Assembly (NCBI GenBank): GCA_018608405.1
Contig: JABAZP010000005.1
Location: 124,001-188,000 of the forward strand
DNA from: Flavobacteriales bacterium
Lineage (GTDB): Bacteria; Bacteroidota; Bacteroidia; Flavobacteriales_E; Vicingaceae
DNA: 64,000 nt
Reading direction: 5' to 3'
Below are positions 46,530 through 55,624 of the stretch, in pieces. Within the stretch, counting starts at the first letter, position 1. Each line of letters begins with the position of its first letter. The position numbers were made by a program, and so were the translations under genes. A model generated the notes under the pieces. That model was not told where the DNA came from and ran no database searches. It saw only the letters and a program-made list of their open reading frames with translations.

Positions 46530-47672
46530 ATGAATATAGAATTGACTGAAGAGCAAATTGCGGTTAGAGATGCAGCACGAGATTTTGCTCAAAACGTATT
46601 GAAAGAAGGAGTAATTGAAAGAGATGAAACGCAAACATTTCCTACTGAGCAAATCAAACAAATGGGTGAGCTCGGATTTATGGGAATGACGGTTAGTCCG
46701 GAATACGGCGGTGGCGGTATGGATACAATTTCATATGTCCTTGCGATGGAGGAGATTTCGAAAGTTGACGCTTCTGCTTCAGTTTGTATGTCTGTAAATA
46801 ATTCTCTTTTTTGTTGGGGATTAGACAAATTTGGTACGGAAGAGCAAAAGCAAAAATACTTGGTTTCTACTGCAAAAGGGGAAACAATTGGTGCTTTCTG
46901 TTTATCTGAGCCTGAAGCAGGATCTGATGCAACATCACAAAGAACGACGGCTTTTGATAAAGGAGACCATTATTTGTTAAACGGAACAAAAAACTGGATA
47001 ACAAATGGTAGTACTGCATCATATTATATTGTAATCGCACAAACAGATGTTGAAAAAGGCCATAAAGGAATAAATGCTTTCATCGTTGAAAAGGGAATGG
47101 AAGGCTTTGTAGTAGGGGCGAAAGAAAATAAGTTAGGAATTAGAGGTTCAGATACTCATACGTTAATGTTTACCGATGTAAAAGTTCCAAAAGAGAATAG
47201 AATTGGTGAAGATGGATTTGGATTTAAATTTGCGATGAAGGTTCTTTCTGGAGGAAGAATTGGTATTGCTGCACAAGCACTGGGTATAGCTTCTGGAGCT
47301 ATGGAATTGGCAATTGCATATTCTAAGGAAAGAGAAGCTTTTGGAAAACCGATTCACCAACACCAAGCCATAGCATTTAAGTTAGCGGATATGGCTACAG
47401 AAATCGAAGCCGCGAGATTACTTTGCTTGAAGGCCGCTAGTTTGAAAGATGCAGGACAGAATTTTGATAAACTATCCGCTATGGCGAAAGTGTATGCGTC
47501 TAAAGTTGCTATGGAAGTAACTGTGGAAGCGGTTCAAGTGCACGGAGGTTATGGTTTCGTTAAAGAATACCACGTTGAGCGATTGATGCGAGATGCAAAG
47601 ATTACTCAGATTTACGAAGGAACTACTGAGGTTCAGAAAATAGTAATATCACGAGCTGTATTAAGCGAATAA
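46530..47672 (+). CDS. Acyl-CoA dehydrogenase
   Basis: The product has 380 residues. FAD- and substrate-binding signatures are present: GAFCLSEPEAGSDATSQRT near residue 122 and NWITNG near 153. QVHGGYGFVKEYHVERLMRDAK near 340 and the catalytic-Glu motif IYEGTTEVQ near 363 mark a short/branched-chain-type enzyme of fatty-acid or amino-acid breakdown. An electron-transferring flavoprotein would be its partner. It has its own promoter and terminator, so it is probably monocistronic. Confidence 0.96.
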   Translation: MNIELTEEQIAVRDAARDFAQNVLKEGVIERDETQTFPTEQIKQMGELGFMGMTVSPEYGGGGMDTISYVLAMEEISKVDASASVCMSVNNSLFCWGLDKFGTEEQKQKYLVSTAKGETIGAFCLSEPEAGSDATSQRTTAFDKGDHYLLNGTKNWITNGSTASYYIVIAQTDVEKGHKGINAFIVEKGMEGFVVGAKENKLGIRGSDTHTLMFTDVKVPKENRIGEDGFGFKFAMKVLSGGRIGIAAQALGIASGAMELAIAYSKEREAFGKPIHQHQAIAFKLADMATEIEAARLLCLKAASLKDAGQNFDKLSAMAKVYASKVAMEVTVEAVQVHGGYGFVKEYHVERLMRDAKITQIYEGTTEVQKIVISRAVLSE

Positions 47673-47693
47673 GGTGAACTTGAATAAGAATGT

Positions 47694-47731
47694 AAAAGTC
47701 CCATTTGAATTATCAGATGGGACTTTTTTTT
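47694..47731. terminator. Bidirectional terminator between acyl-CoA dehydrogenase and murF
   Basis: The stem AAAAGTCCCAT / ATGGGACTTTT with a loop of about 12 nt has a T-tract on the plus strand and an A-rich flank that serves the minus strand. It lies between convergent genes. Confidence 0.85.
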
Positions 47732-47741
47732 GGATACCATT

Positions 47742-49046
47742 TTACACCTCTAAAATGGATTCTAGTTTCATTCCTCGAGAGCCTTTTAGAAGCAGAGTAG
47801 ATTCTTTCCAAGAATTAGCTCTAAACCATTTTTTTGCCTCCTCAGTAGTCTTAAAGAATGCTACCTTTTCATTTTTGTAATAATGTTCGTAGAAATGTAA
47901 TCCGACAAAAACACAAAGTTGTATCGAATGGTATTTTTTTGCTTGATCTATAATTTTTTTGTGCTCAGCTGCAGCATCATCTCCTAGTTCAAACATATCG
48001 CCAAGTATCGCTACCTTTTTTGATGCTTTAACTTTTTCAAAATTCTCCAAGGACAAACTCATGCTACTTGGGTTTGCATTGTAAGCATCCAAGTAAATTT
48101 CTGCTCCTAGTTTTTTTACTAATTGAGAGCGATTCATATCTGACTCATAGGTGTTAATGGCATCATCAATGTCTGATGCTTTTACACCAAAGTAAGAAGC
48201 GATAGACCAGGCGGCTAAAATATTGTGAAAGTTGTAGGCTCCATATAGGGCTGAGTTGATTTGGCCAGACTGTGAATTTGATTCCCATGTTCCAACTAAA
48301 CGTGGGTGCGTCTCTAGTAGAGTCCCCTTGTAGTTAGCTGACTCCTTTATGCTGTAGGTAATGGAGTTGATATTTTTAGGAACGGATACTTTTATTTTCG
48401 GGTCATCTAAGTTGATAAATAAGGTTCCCTTGTGCTCATCGATGTATTTAAACATTTCAGTTTTACCTTTTCTAACTCCTTCTTCTCCACCAAATCCTTC
48501 TAAGTGAGCTTTCCCAATGTTCGTCAGCATTCCATAGTTAGGCGCCGCAATTTGACAAAGAAAAGCTATTTCGCCTTGGTGGTTGGCACCCATCTCTATA
48601 ATGGCAAGTTCATGTTGCTGATTGATACGCAAAAGGGTCAATGGAACTCCAATATGATTATTGTAATTGCCCAGAGTATAAAGCGTATTAAACTTTTTAG
48701 ATAGTGCAGCAGCAATTAATTCTTTGGTGGTTGTCTTACCATTACTGCCGCTAATGGCAAGTACTGGAATGCTGAGTTGTTTTCGGTGATAATGCGCCAA
48801 TTGTTGCAAACTTTCCAACACATCATCTACCAGCAAGTACCGATTATCTTTCCATACTTTTTCTTCATCAATGAGAACATAAGCAGCGCCTTTTTTTAAG
48901 GCATCATCAGCGAATTCATTTCCATTAAAGTTCTCTCCTTTTAATGCCAAATAAATACAAGATTCTGTTATGTTTCTGCTATCCTTTGATAGAGTTGTAT
49001 GCTTGAGGTAAATGCTATAAAGTTCTTCTACGGTTGTCTTCTTCAT
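47742..49046 (-). CDS. murF: UDP-MurNAc-tripeptide--D-Ala-D-Ala ligase
   Basis: From the ATG at 49046 the product has 434 residues; an in-frame TTG at 49073 lies inside the preceding terminator. DSRNITESCIYLALKGENFNGNEF is the MurF-type N-terminus. The ATP site is ISGSNGKTTTKELIAA near residue 95, and ALYGAYNFHNILAAWSIA with LDAYNANPSSM marks the ligase fold. It adds D-Ala-D-Ala to the peptidoglycan precursor. In Flavobacteria murF commonly lies next to gldJ, as here. It is not fused to alr. Confidence 0.96.
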   Translation of the reverse strand: MKKTTVEELYSIYLKHTTLSKDSRNITESCIYLALKGENFNGNEFADDALKKGAAYVLIDEEKVWKDNRYLLVDDVLESLQQLAHYHRKQLSIPVLAISGSNGKTTTKELIAAALSKKFNTLYTLGNYNNHIGVPLTLLRINQQHELAIIEMGANHQGEIAFLCQIAAPNYGMLTNIGKAHLEGFGGEEGVRKGKTEMFKYIDEHKGTLFINLDDPKIKVSVPKNINSITYSIKESANYKGTLLETHPRLVGTWESNSQSGQINSALYGAYNFHNILAAWSIASYFGVKASDIDDAINTYESDMNRSQLVKKLGAEIYLDAYNANPSSMSLSLENFEKVKASKKVAILGDMFELGDDAAAEHKKIIDQAKKYHSIQLCVFVGLHFYEHYYKNEKVAFFKTTEEAKKWFRANSWKESTLLLKGSRGMKLESILEV

Positions 49047-49060
49047 ACGTGCTAAAATAA

Positions 49061-49091
49061 AAAAGGCTTCCAAATAGTTTTGGAAGCCTTT
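49061..49091 (-). terminator. Terminator after gldJ
   Basis: On the minus strand AAAGGCTTCCA / TGGAAGCCTTT forms an 11-bp stem with a 9-nt loop and a T-tract. It separates gldJ from murF. Confidence 0.88.
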
Positions 49092-49115
49092 AAAATATGT
49101 TTTAACAATTAATTC

Positions 49116-50600
49116 TTAGTAGCCTAAACCTACTGGGCTACCCACTCGAATCATTGCGCATCTAAACCCAATTGTGCTGGTAGATTGGTCTTCTTCTAAG
49201 AATCTTCTCGTACCTGGTGTCATCCAATACGCTCTATCTTCCCAAGAACCTCCTTTGTACACTCTAGACCTATCGCTAATTAGAGATGTTTGACCAAAGT
49301 CATACATGGCTCCTTCACTTCCTCCAGCTTCTTCGAATTCTCCTAAGTTGTTATAACTAACTGAAGACTGAAAGTCTCCATCTTCGTAGTTTATAACATC
49401 CGCTTTCTTGTAGTTTCTTCTATTAGCTAGGTTATCATCTTCTGCATTTACCTCTCTATATTTTAATCTACCTAGACTGTCTTTCTCTGCAATGTAGCCT
49501 TCTTCATCTCGTTGTAAAGTTTGGAACACATTTCCTCTGAAAGGTCTAAAATCATCGGCATCTTGGTTCGTCATTGGTCGGTACACATCCATAACCCATT
49601 CAGAAACATTTCCTGCCATGTTATATAGGCCATAGTCATTTGGCCAGTAAGAATAGACCGGAGCAGTAATCTCAGCGTTATCATTTAATTGCCCGGCAAC
49701 ACCCATCATGTCACCTCGACCTCTTCTAAAGTTAGCGAGCATCTTTCCTAAGTATTTATCGTCCGCATTTCTAACCCCATGTCCATTCCATGGATAGAAT
49801 TTTCTCTCTACGATTAACTCTCCATAAGAATTTCCAATTAAACCAAGTGCAGCATATTCCCACTCAGCTTCTGTTGGAAGTCTATACTCAGGCAATAAGA
49901 TTCCGTCCTCAATTCTAACGTTTCTTGTTTCTTTATTAGGATCTAAATCAACTAGTCCATCAATTCTTTTACCACTTTCGTATTGACCGTTTAAATAGGC
50001 CTTTGTATTAAAGTTGTCCTCATTGAACTGATTAGGGTTGTGCTCAAATAAACCTTCTCTAATAAGGATAATTTCGTTTACTCTGTCTGTTCTCCAAGCT
50101 GCGTAGTCGGCAGCCTGCAACCAACTAACACCAACTACAGGGTAATCAGCGTATGCAGGGTGACGTAAGTAATACTCTACGTATGGTTCGTTAAATGCTA
50201 GTCTACTTCTCCAAACCAATGTATCAGGCAATGCTTTTTTGTATACCTCAGGATAATCAGCTCCAAATACCCGACCTACCCAATACAAATATTCTCGGTA
50301 GTCAATATTTTTCACTTCTGTTTCATCCATATAAAAAGAAGAAACTGTTACCGTTTTTTGAACGTTGTTCCAATCGTAGAAAATATCTTGTTCGGTTCTA
50401 CCCATAGTGAAACGTCCACCTTCAATTAGAACCAATCCTGGACCTGTTTCTTGTTCAAAATAAGGAGGCTTATCAAAGCCACCATTATCTGGATCGTTAT
50501 AAGCCCATCCTGTTGTACTAGACCGTTCCTTTGAACAAGAAGCAAGTACAAAAATCACACCTAAAAGGCTATAAATTATAGAGTTATTTATTTTTTTCAT
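49116..50600 (-). CDS. gldJ: Gliding motility lipoprotein GldJ
   Basis: From the ATG at 50600 the product has 494 residues. The signal peptide ends in a lipobox (FVLASC). A formylglycine-generating-enzyme/sulfatase-modifying-factor fold follows: LVLIEGGRFTMG, YPVVGVSWLQAADYAAW, YRLPTEAEWEYAA, NVFSEWV-like GNVSEWVMDVY and RGGSW-like YKGGSWEDRAYW. GldJ and GldK share this fold. The neighbourhood murF-gldJ-porU-porV matches the known Flavobacterium gldJ-porU-porV order and supports GldJ. It is an outer-membrane-associated lipoprotein needed for gliding and T9SS stability; no catalysis is expected. Confidence 0.9.
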   Translation of the reverse strand: MKKINNSIIYSLLGVIFVLASCSKERSSTTGWAYNDPDNGGFDKPPYFEQETGPGLVLIEGGRFTMGRTEQDIFYDWNNVQKTVTVSSFYMDETEVKNIDYREYLYWVGRVFGADYPEVYKKALPDTLVWRSRLAFNEPYVEYYLRHPAYADYPVVGVSWLQAADYAAWRTDRVNEIILIREGLFEHNPNQFNEDNFNTKAYLNGQYESGKRIDGLVDLDPNKETRNVRIEDGILLPEYRLPTEAEWEYAALGLIGNSYGELIVERKFYPWNGHGVRNADDKYLGKMLANFRRGRGDMMGVAGQLNDNAEITAPVYSYWPNDYGLYNMAGNVSEWVMDVYRPMTNQDADDFRPFRGNVFQTLQRDEEGYIAEKDSLGRLKYREVNAEDDNLANRRNYKKADVINYEDGDFQSSVSYNNLGEFEEAGGSEGAMYDFGQTSLISDRSRVYKGGSWEDRAYWMTPGTRRFLEEDQSTSTIGFRCAMIRVGSPVGLGY

Positions 50601-50626
50601 CACTAAGTAGTGTTAAATAAGACTTT

Positions 50627-50634
50627 CAAAGATA
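50627..50634 (-). promoter_or_regulatory. -7 element upstream of gldJ
   Basis: On the minus strand TATCTTTG matches TAnnTTTG and ends 26 nt before the gldJ ATG. It lies in the short gap after the sprF/porP-like gene, so gldJ may have its own promoter. No -33 box at the normal spacing. Confidence 0.5.
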
Positions 50635-50652
50635 AAGAAATATTGTTAGTAA

Positions 50653-51615
50653 CTAAAAAGACGGACAATTTATTGTCTCGAATCTAGGTTTTTTAGGGCT
50701 GCAAGGGAATACATACGACAATGAAATTTCGTGAGATCCTCCAGTTTGACCATTTAATTGACTTACAGTAAAGTCATAACTGTAGCCAATTTTTAATTCA
50801 TTTGTTTCTATTCCTACAAGCATAATTAATGCATCCCTATTACCCTTTAAACTTGCACGATACCACATTCCAACTACAACAGGGCCTTTAGAAAAATAAT
50901 TTCCAGCATTTAACTCCATGGCAGTTCCTTGTGTTTGGAAAATAATATTTGGAGACCAGCTTTGGTCAGCTCTTCTAATACCCAGCGGAATTTTCGCTCC
51001 AAAGTGTCCAGTTATTCTCATGGGTAAAATTGCCTGATTAATGAACCCCTCGTCTGGTGCGGTTAAATGATGAACAGCGCCACCAAAATATAGTTTTTTA
51101 CTAAATCCAATTAAACCAAATGAGAAGTCAGGATAAAAAACTCTGTCGTTTTCGATTTGTTCTTGAGACTGATACACAAATCCTCTTCTAGCGTCAATCA
51201 TATCTCCAAATCGGAGGTTACTTACATTGATTGATTTCTGCACGACAGTGGCTTGAAAACCAGCTCGCACAGAAAAGTTTCTTGTCGCTTTAAACTGATA
51301 AGAATACATAAAAGCAGCAGAGGTAGTGTTCAAAACACCTTCTCCTGCTTGATCTCTCATCAGCTGTACACCAATTCCTCCGTGAATTCCGTCTATTTGT
51401 TGATCGTAACTTGCAGCATAGGTTATAAAACTATTGTCAATACCTGGCCATTGGTTCCTGTAGTTTAGCGAAAGTCTAGGACAATTAGTAGTTCCTGCAA
51501 AGGCAGGATTTAAGTATAGCCTATTAGAAAAAAATTGAGAGAACGTAGGATCTTGCCCAAAACAGTAACTATATACGACAACAGAAAATATGATTAGTAG
51601 ATATCCTTTCTTCAC
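50653..51615 (-). CDS. PorP/SprF family T9SS outer-membrane protein
   Basis: The product has 320 residues from a GTG start directly behind an AAAGGAG sequence. A signal peptide ends near YCFGQ. The mature start (DPTFSQFFSNRLYLNPAFAG) and LSLNYRNQWPG are the family signature. The rest is an alternating beta-strand pattern typical of an outer-membrane barrel. SprF in Flavobacterium is needed to secrete the adhesin SprB, and PorP is a T9SS outer-membrane component that binds PorE. Which specific cargo this copy serves is unknown. It lies between gldJ and porU and is divergent from porU. Confidence 0.9.
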   Translation of the reverse strand: MKKGYLLIIFSVVVYSYCFGQDPTFSQFFSNRLYLNPAFAGTTNCPRLSLNYRNQWPGIDNSFITYAASYDQQIDGIHGGIGVQLMRDQAGEGVLNTTSAAFMYSYQFKATRNFSVRAGFQATVVQKSINVSNLRFGDMIDARRGFVYQSQEQIENDRVFYPDFSFGLIGFSKKLYFGGAVHHLTAPDEGFINQAILPMRITGHFGAKIPLGIRRADQSWSPNIIFQTQGTAMELNAGNYFSKGPVVVGMWYRASLKGNRDALIMLVGIETNELKIGYSYDFTVSQLNGQTGGSHEISLSYVFPCSPKKPRFETINCPSF

Positions 51616-51640
51616 TCCTTTAAAAAATGCAGCCTGATCG

Positions 51641-51667
51641 CAAATATAGATAAACTAGATTACTCAA
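51641..51667 (-). promoter_or_regulatory. Promoter of the PorP/SprF-like gene
   Basis: On the minus strand TTG (51665-51667) and TATATTTG (51641-51648) are separated by 16 nt. The -7 box is identical and the spacing equal to those of the porV promoter at 55577-55603. Confidence 0.65.
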
Positions 51668-51702
51668 TTGATGTTATATCTTTACAATCTTACTTTATGC
51701 AA

Positions 51703-51710
51703 TATTTTTG
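51703..51710 (+). promoter_or_regulatory. -7 element upstream of porU
   Basis: TATTTTTG matches TAnnTTTG and lies 54 nt before the porU ATG in the divergent gap with the PorP/SprF-like gene. Confidence 0.5.
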
Positions 51711-51764
51711 TTTGCATATCGTTTAAAGTTCACCTATTTACAGTTGGTAGGGAAATAGATAATT

Positions 51765-54700
51765 ATGAAAAAAATTAATTTAACATTTATACTTCTATCG
51801 TTAATGACCTTCTTGTTTGGTCAAGAATCAACGAACGTTCAGTTGCAATGGAAAGATCCAATCCAATACGGACTTGAAGGAGAATTAAATAAAAGGGCGC
51901 TAACATTTGAGGATGCTCAATATGATTTTTCAATATCCAATTTGCCTTTTTTCATTCAAGAGTTTGAAGGACAAGAGTTGAATAATGTGCGTTTGGAGAA
52001 TGTTATAACAGAGGTAGTGCCAACTGCAGAAGCAGATATTATAGAGAAAAGTGAGCTAGATAATTACTTTGGGGTTCAGTCAAGTGCAGTTACTATCAAA
52101 AAGCGCAGCAGCTCTGTTGTTAAAATTGTACCTCTAAGAGTAATAAATGGTCGAGTTGAGCGGTTAGTTTCTTGCGATATTTATGCTGCTGATGCAGTAA
52201 AGAAGAGGTTAGGTAGGCAAAAGAGTTTAACGTTTGCTTCTCAATCAAAACTTGCAAATGGTAATTGGTATAAAATTGCAGTAACAGAAGAAAAGGTTTT
52301 TAAATTGACAAGAAGTTTTCTTGCTAATTTGGGTTTAGACGTTGAACGTGTAGATCCTAGAAAAATAAAAATATACGGTTATGGAGGTGGTATGTTGCCA
52401 GAATTGAATTCCATCGAAAGACCTGACGACTTAGTAGAAAATGCTATTGTCGTTGTAGGAGAGCAAGATGGTTCTTTTGATCGAAATGATTATGTATTGT
52501 TTTACGGTGATGATCAGGTAGAGTGGTCTTATGATACAACATCACAGTTTTTTAGACATACCTTGAATAGATTCAGTGATACTACATTTTTTTTTATCAA
52601 CGCGGAAGGTGCCAACGGGAAAAGAATGAATGTAAAAGGAATATCATCGAACCCTGCTGTTGCAACAGTAACTGAATATGATAATTACAACTACCATGAG
52701 TTAGAATTATCGAACCTATTGAAATCAGGGAGTTTGTGGGTTGGAGAGCTGTTTGACAACACCACCAATTTGAATGTAGGAATCAATGCTTCAAACACGG
52801 TAGTTTCCGAAAGGGCTAAAGTTGAGATGAGTGTTTTGGCAAGGTCTGGGATAATTAGCAAGTTTACATTGTCAGTTAATGGTCAGTCATTTGATACAGA
52901 GGTGGGTTCAACGAATTTATCCCGCTACGAATTTAGGTTTGCCCAAGCAGCGAGAGAAATGTTTGAATTTATACCTACCTCGGGCCCCTTGTCGTTTAAT
53001 CTTAATTACAATAAACCTCAGGTTGTCTCTAAAGGATGGCTGAATTACTTGACCGTTAATTTGAGGTCTAGAATTGCAATGGTGGGGAATCAAACTACTT
53101 TTAGAGATGTTAGGTCGGTTGTTTCAAATGGTGGACCCAACGCAGAAGCCGTATTTCAGTTTCCTAATACGCCAAACTTAAAAGTATGGGACATCACCGA
53201 CGTTCAGAATGTGGAAGAAATGACGATTCAGAATAATGGGAGTGCTTCTGCTTTCCAAAATGATGTTACCCAGCTTAGGGAATACATTGCGTTCACGAGC
53301 ACTGATTCGGTAGGAATATATTCAAAAGGGAAAGTTGAAACTCAAAACTTACACGGATTGCCTCAAGCGGATATGTTAATTATAAGTCATGAGAAGTTTG
53401 TTGCAGCTGCTGACCGCCTTGCGAATATTCATAGGAGTGAGGGACTGCAGGTAAATGTGGTAACAACCGAGCAAATTTTTAATGAGTTCTCTTCAGGCGC
53501 GCAGGATTTGATTGCCATGAGAACGTTCATTAAAATGTTTTACGACAGAGCAAGTGGTATAGGAACTCCGCCAAAGTATGTCTTAATGATGGGTGATGCT
53601 TCTTATGTATTTAAAAACCCAACATCAGGAGGTACAAATTACGTTCCTTCATTTCAATCAATAAATTCTGTTGATCCGGTTAACTCTCATGTGTCAGATG
53701 ATTATTTTGGTCTACTAGACGATACCGAAGGATTGTGGAGAGTTCCTAGCACAGATAGAATGGATGTGGCCATTGGGAGATTTCCAGTTCAAACCTTGGA
53801 GGAAGCTCAAGCAATCGTTGATAAGGTAGAGTCTTATTACTCTGCCGCTACTTTTAAAGACTGGAGAAATAAAATTGTTTTTGTTGGAGATGATGAGGAT
53901 GGTGTAGTTCACATGAGTCAAGCAGACGACTTATCTAAATTGGTAGATTTAAAAGGAAAGGATTTTAACACGCAGAAAATTTACTTAGATGCCTATCAAC
54001 AGCAGTCAACAGCTAGTGGAGCAAGATATCCAGATGTGACAAACGATTTAGTGCAAACGGTAGAAGACGGGGCCCTTTTTGTAAACTATACAGGTCATGG
54101 CGGTGAAACAGGCTGGACCGCTGAGAGGGTGTTGGGAATATTTGAGATAACAAATTGGAAGAACAAACAAAATTTACCAGTTTTTGTCACGGCTACTTGT
54201 GAATTTAGCAGATTCGATGACCCGCTGAGAACCTCGGGAGGTGAACTTCTATTGTTAAACCCCAATGGTGGTGGAATAGGTTTGATGACAACAACGCGTT
54301 TGGTGTTTTCAAGTCCTAATTATTTACTGAACAGGTCCTTTTACGATAAGGTGTTTGAGCCTCGACTAAATAATGAACCCATGCGCTTGGGAGATATATT
54401 TTTAGAGGTGAAAAACTTTAATGCCTATTCAACCAATTCAAGAAACTTTTCGCTTCTAGGTGATCCTGCAATTCGCTTAGCAATTCCTAAAGAGAATGTT
54501 GTAACAACAACGATTAATGGACTCCCCTTGGCACAAGCAGATACGTTAAATGCTCTATCGCAAGTAACCATTGCAGGAATTGTGGCTGATGCTAATGGAA
54601 ATAAAATTTCAAACTTTAATGGTTTTGTGTACCCAACAGTGTTTGACAAGATCGAAACAAAGACTACACTGAACAACGATGGTGGTGGGGTTTTTACTTT

Positions 54701-55562
54701 TCAGACAAGGGATCGTAGAATTTTTAAAGGAAAAGCAACCGTTACGAATGGCGATTTCACATTCACTTTTGTAGTGCCTAAAGATATTTCTTATAGCTAT
54801 GGTAGTGGTAAAATTTCCTATTACGCAGAAAATCAAGCTATAGATGCAAATGGATATTCTGAACAAATAATTATAGGAGGTAGTAATCCGAACTTGGTTC
54901 AAGATGAAGAAGGACCACAAATGGAACTTTTTTTGAACGACGAGAATTTTATTTACGGAGGCGTTACAGACGAAAACCCAAGACTTTTATTGAACCTAAG
55001 GGACAATCAAGGTATCAATACCGTTGGAAGCGGAATTGGTCATGATATAGTTGCAACATTGGATGGGAATTCTGAAAATTCTTTCATTTTAAACGACTAT
55101 TATGAAGCCGCTGTAGATGATCACACCAAAGGTGTTGTTTCTTTCCCTTTTACTGATTTATCTCCGGGTAAGCGCAGCCTTAAGGTAAAGGCGTGGGATG
55201 TTGCGAATAATTCTTCTGAAAAGACAATAGAGTTTACTGTGGTAAAAGACCAAGAGGTGAAGATTGAAAACTTGGTGAATTATCCTAATCCATTTACCAC
55301 CAATACCGAGTTCATTTTTCAACACAACCAATCAGGAGTTGTAATGGACGTGAAATTGGAAGTCTTCACCATATCAGGTAAGCTGGTGAAGTCGATTGAC
55401 AAGATGATAGTTAACGACGGGTTTGTTTCAAAGGATATACGGTGGGATGGCAGAGACGATTTTGGAGACAGAATAGGCAAGGGAGTCTATATGTATAAAC
55501 TTCAGGTAAAATCTGCAAATGGCTCGACTTCGGAAAAGATAGAAAAGCTAGTGATTCTATAA
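51765..55562 (+). CDS. porU: T9SS C-terminal signal peptidase/sortase PorU (C25 family)
   Basis: The product has 1265 residues. Residues 1-20 are a signal peptide. The gingipain-type C25 domain lies at about 530-910. Its catalytic His is in NYTGHGGETGW near residue 772, and the Cys in FVTATCEFSRFDDP near 809. A long beta-rich N-terminal region precedes it, and the C-terminus (about 1170-1265) resembles a T9SS tail, as in PorU of Porphyromonas. PorU removes the C-terminal signal of T9SS cargo and attaches it to the surface together with PorV. It is followed 62 bp later by porV. Confidence 0.95.
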   Translation: MKKINLTFILLSLMTFLFGQESTNVQLQWKDPIQYGLEGELNKRALTFEDAQYDFSISNLPFFIQEFEGQELNNVRLENVITEVVPTAEADIIEKSELDNYFGVQSSAVTIKKRSSSVVKIVPLRVINGRVERLVSCDIYAADAVKKRLGRQKSLTFASQSKLANGNWYKIAVTEEKVFKLTRSFLANLGLDVERVDPRKIKIYGYGGGMLPELNSIERPDDLVENAIVVVGEQDGSFDRNDYVLFYGDDQVEWSYDTTSQFFRHTLNRFSDTTFFFINAEGANGKRMNVKGISSNPAVATVTEYDNYNYHELELSNLLKSGSLWVGELFDNTTNLNVGINASNTVVSERAKVEMSVLARSGIISKFTLSVNGQSFDTEVGSTNLSRYEFRFAQAAREMFEFIPTSGPLSFNLNYNKPQVVSKGWLNYLTVNLRSRIAMVGNQTTFRDVRSVVSNGGPNAEAVFQFPNTPNLKVWDITDVQNVEEMTIQNNGSASAFQNDVTQLREYIAFTSTDSVGIYSKGKVETQNLHGLPQADMLIISHEKFVAAADRLANIHRSEGLQVNVVTTEQIFNEFSSGAQDLIAMRTFIKMFYDRASGIGTPPKYVLMMGDASYVFKNPTSGGTNYVPSFQSINSVDPVNSHVSDDYFGLLDDTEGLWRVPSTDRMDVAIGRFPVQTLEEAQAIVDKVESYYSAATFKDWRNKIVFVGDDEDGVVHMSQADDLSKLVDLKGKDFNTQKIYLDAYQQQSTASGARYPDVTNDLVQTVEDGALFVNYTGHGGETGWTAERVLGIFEITNWKNKQNLPVFVTATCEFSRFDDPLRTSGGELLLLNPNGGGIGLMTTTRLVFSSPNYLLNRSFYDKVFEPRLNNEPMRLGDIFLEVKNFNAYSTNSRNFSLLGDPAIRLAIPKENVVTTTINGLPLAQADTLNALSQVTIAGIVADANGNKISNFNGFVYPTVFDKIETKTTLNNDGGGVFTFQTRDRRIFKGKATVTNGDFTFTFVVPKDISYSYGSGKISYYAENQAIDANGYSEQIIIGGSNPNLVQDEEGPQMELFLNDENFIYGGVTDENPRLLLNLRDNQGINTVGSGIGHDIVATLDGNSENSFILNDYYEAAVDDHTKGVVSFPFTDLSPGKRSLKVKAWDVANNSSEKTIEFTVVKDQEVKIENLVNYPNPFTTNTEFIFQHNQSGVVMDVKLEVFTISGKLVKSIDKMIVNDGFVSKDIRWDGRDDFGDRIGKGVYMYKLQVKSANGSTSEKIEKLVIL

Positions 55563-55576
55563 GCTCTAAATAAACC

Positions 55577-55603
55577 TTGTACCTCTAATCTTTGTTATAT
55601 TTG
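55577..55603 (+). promoter_or_regulatory. Promoter of porV
   Basis: TTG at 55577-55579 and TATATTTG at 55596-55603 are 16 nt apart. The first in-frame TTG (55592) lies within this region, so translation most likely starts at TTG 55625. Confidence 0.65.
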
Positions 55604-55624
55604 CACTCATTCAAAAAAAATCTT

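Noticed and set aside
46482-46661. N-terminal extension of AnmK to 46661
   Set aside because: It would cross the promoter and first codons of the divergent acyl-CoA dehydrogenase, and the extension is Phe/Ser/Cys-rich with no family match. GTG at 46481 fits the family start.
47674-47741. Small frame after the acyl-CoA dehydrogenase
   Set aside because: It spans the bidirectional terminator and the antisense end of murF.
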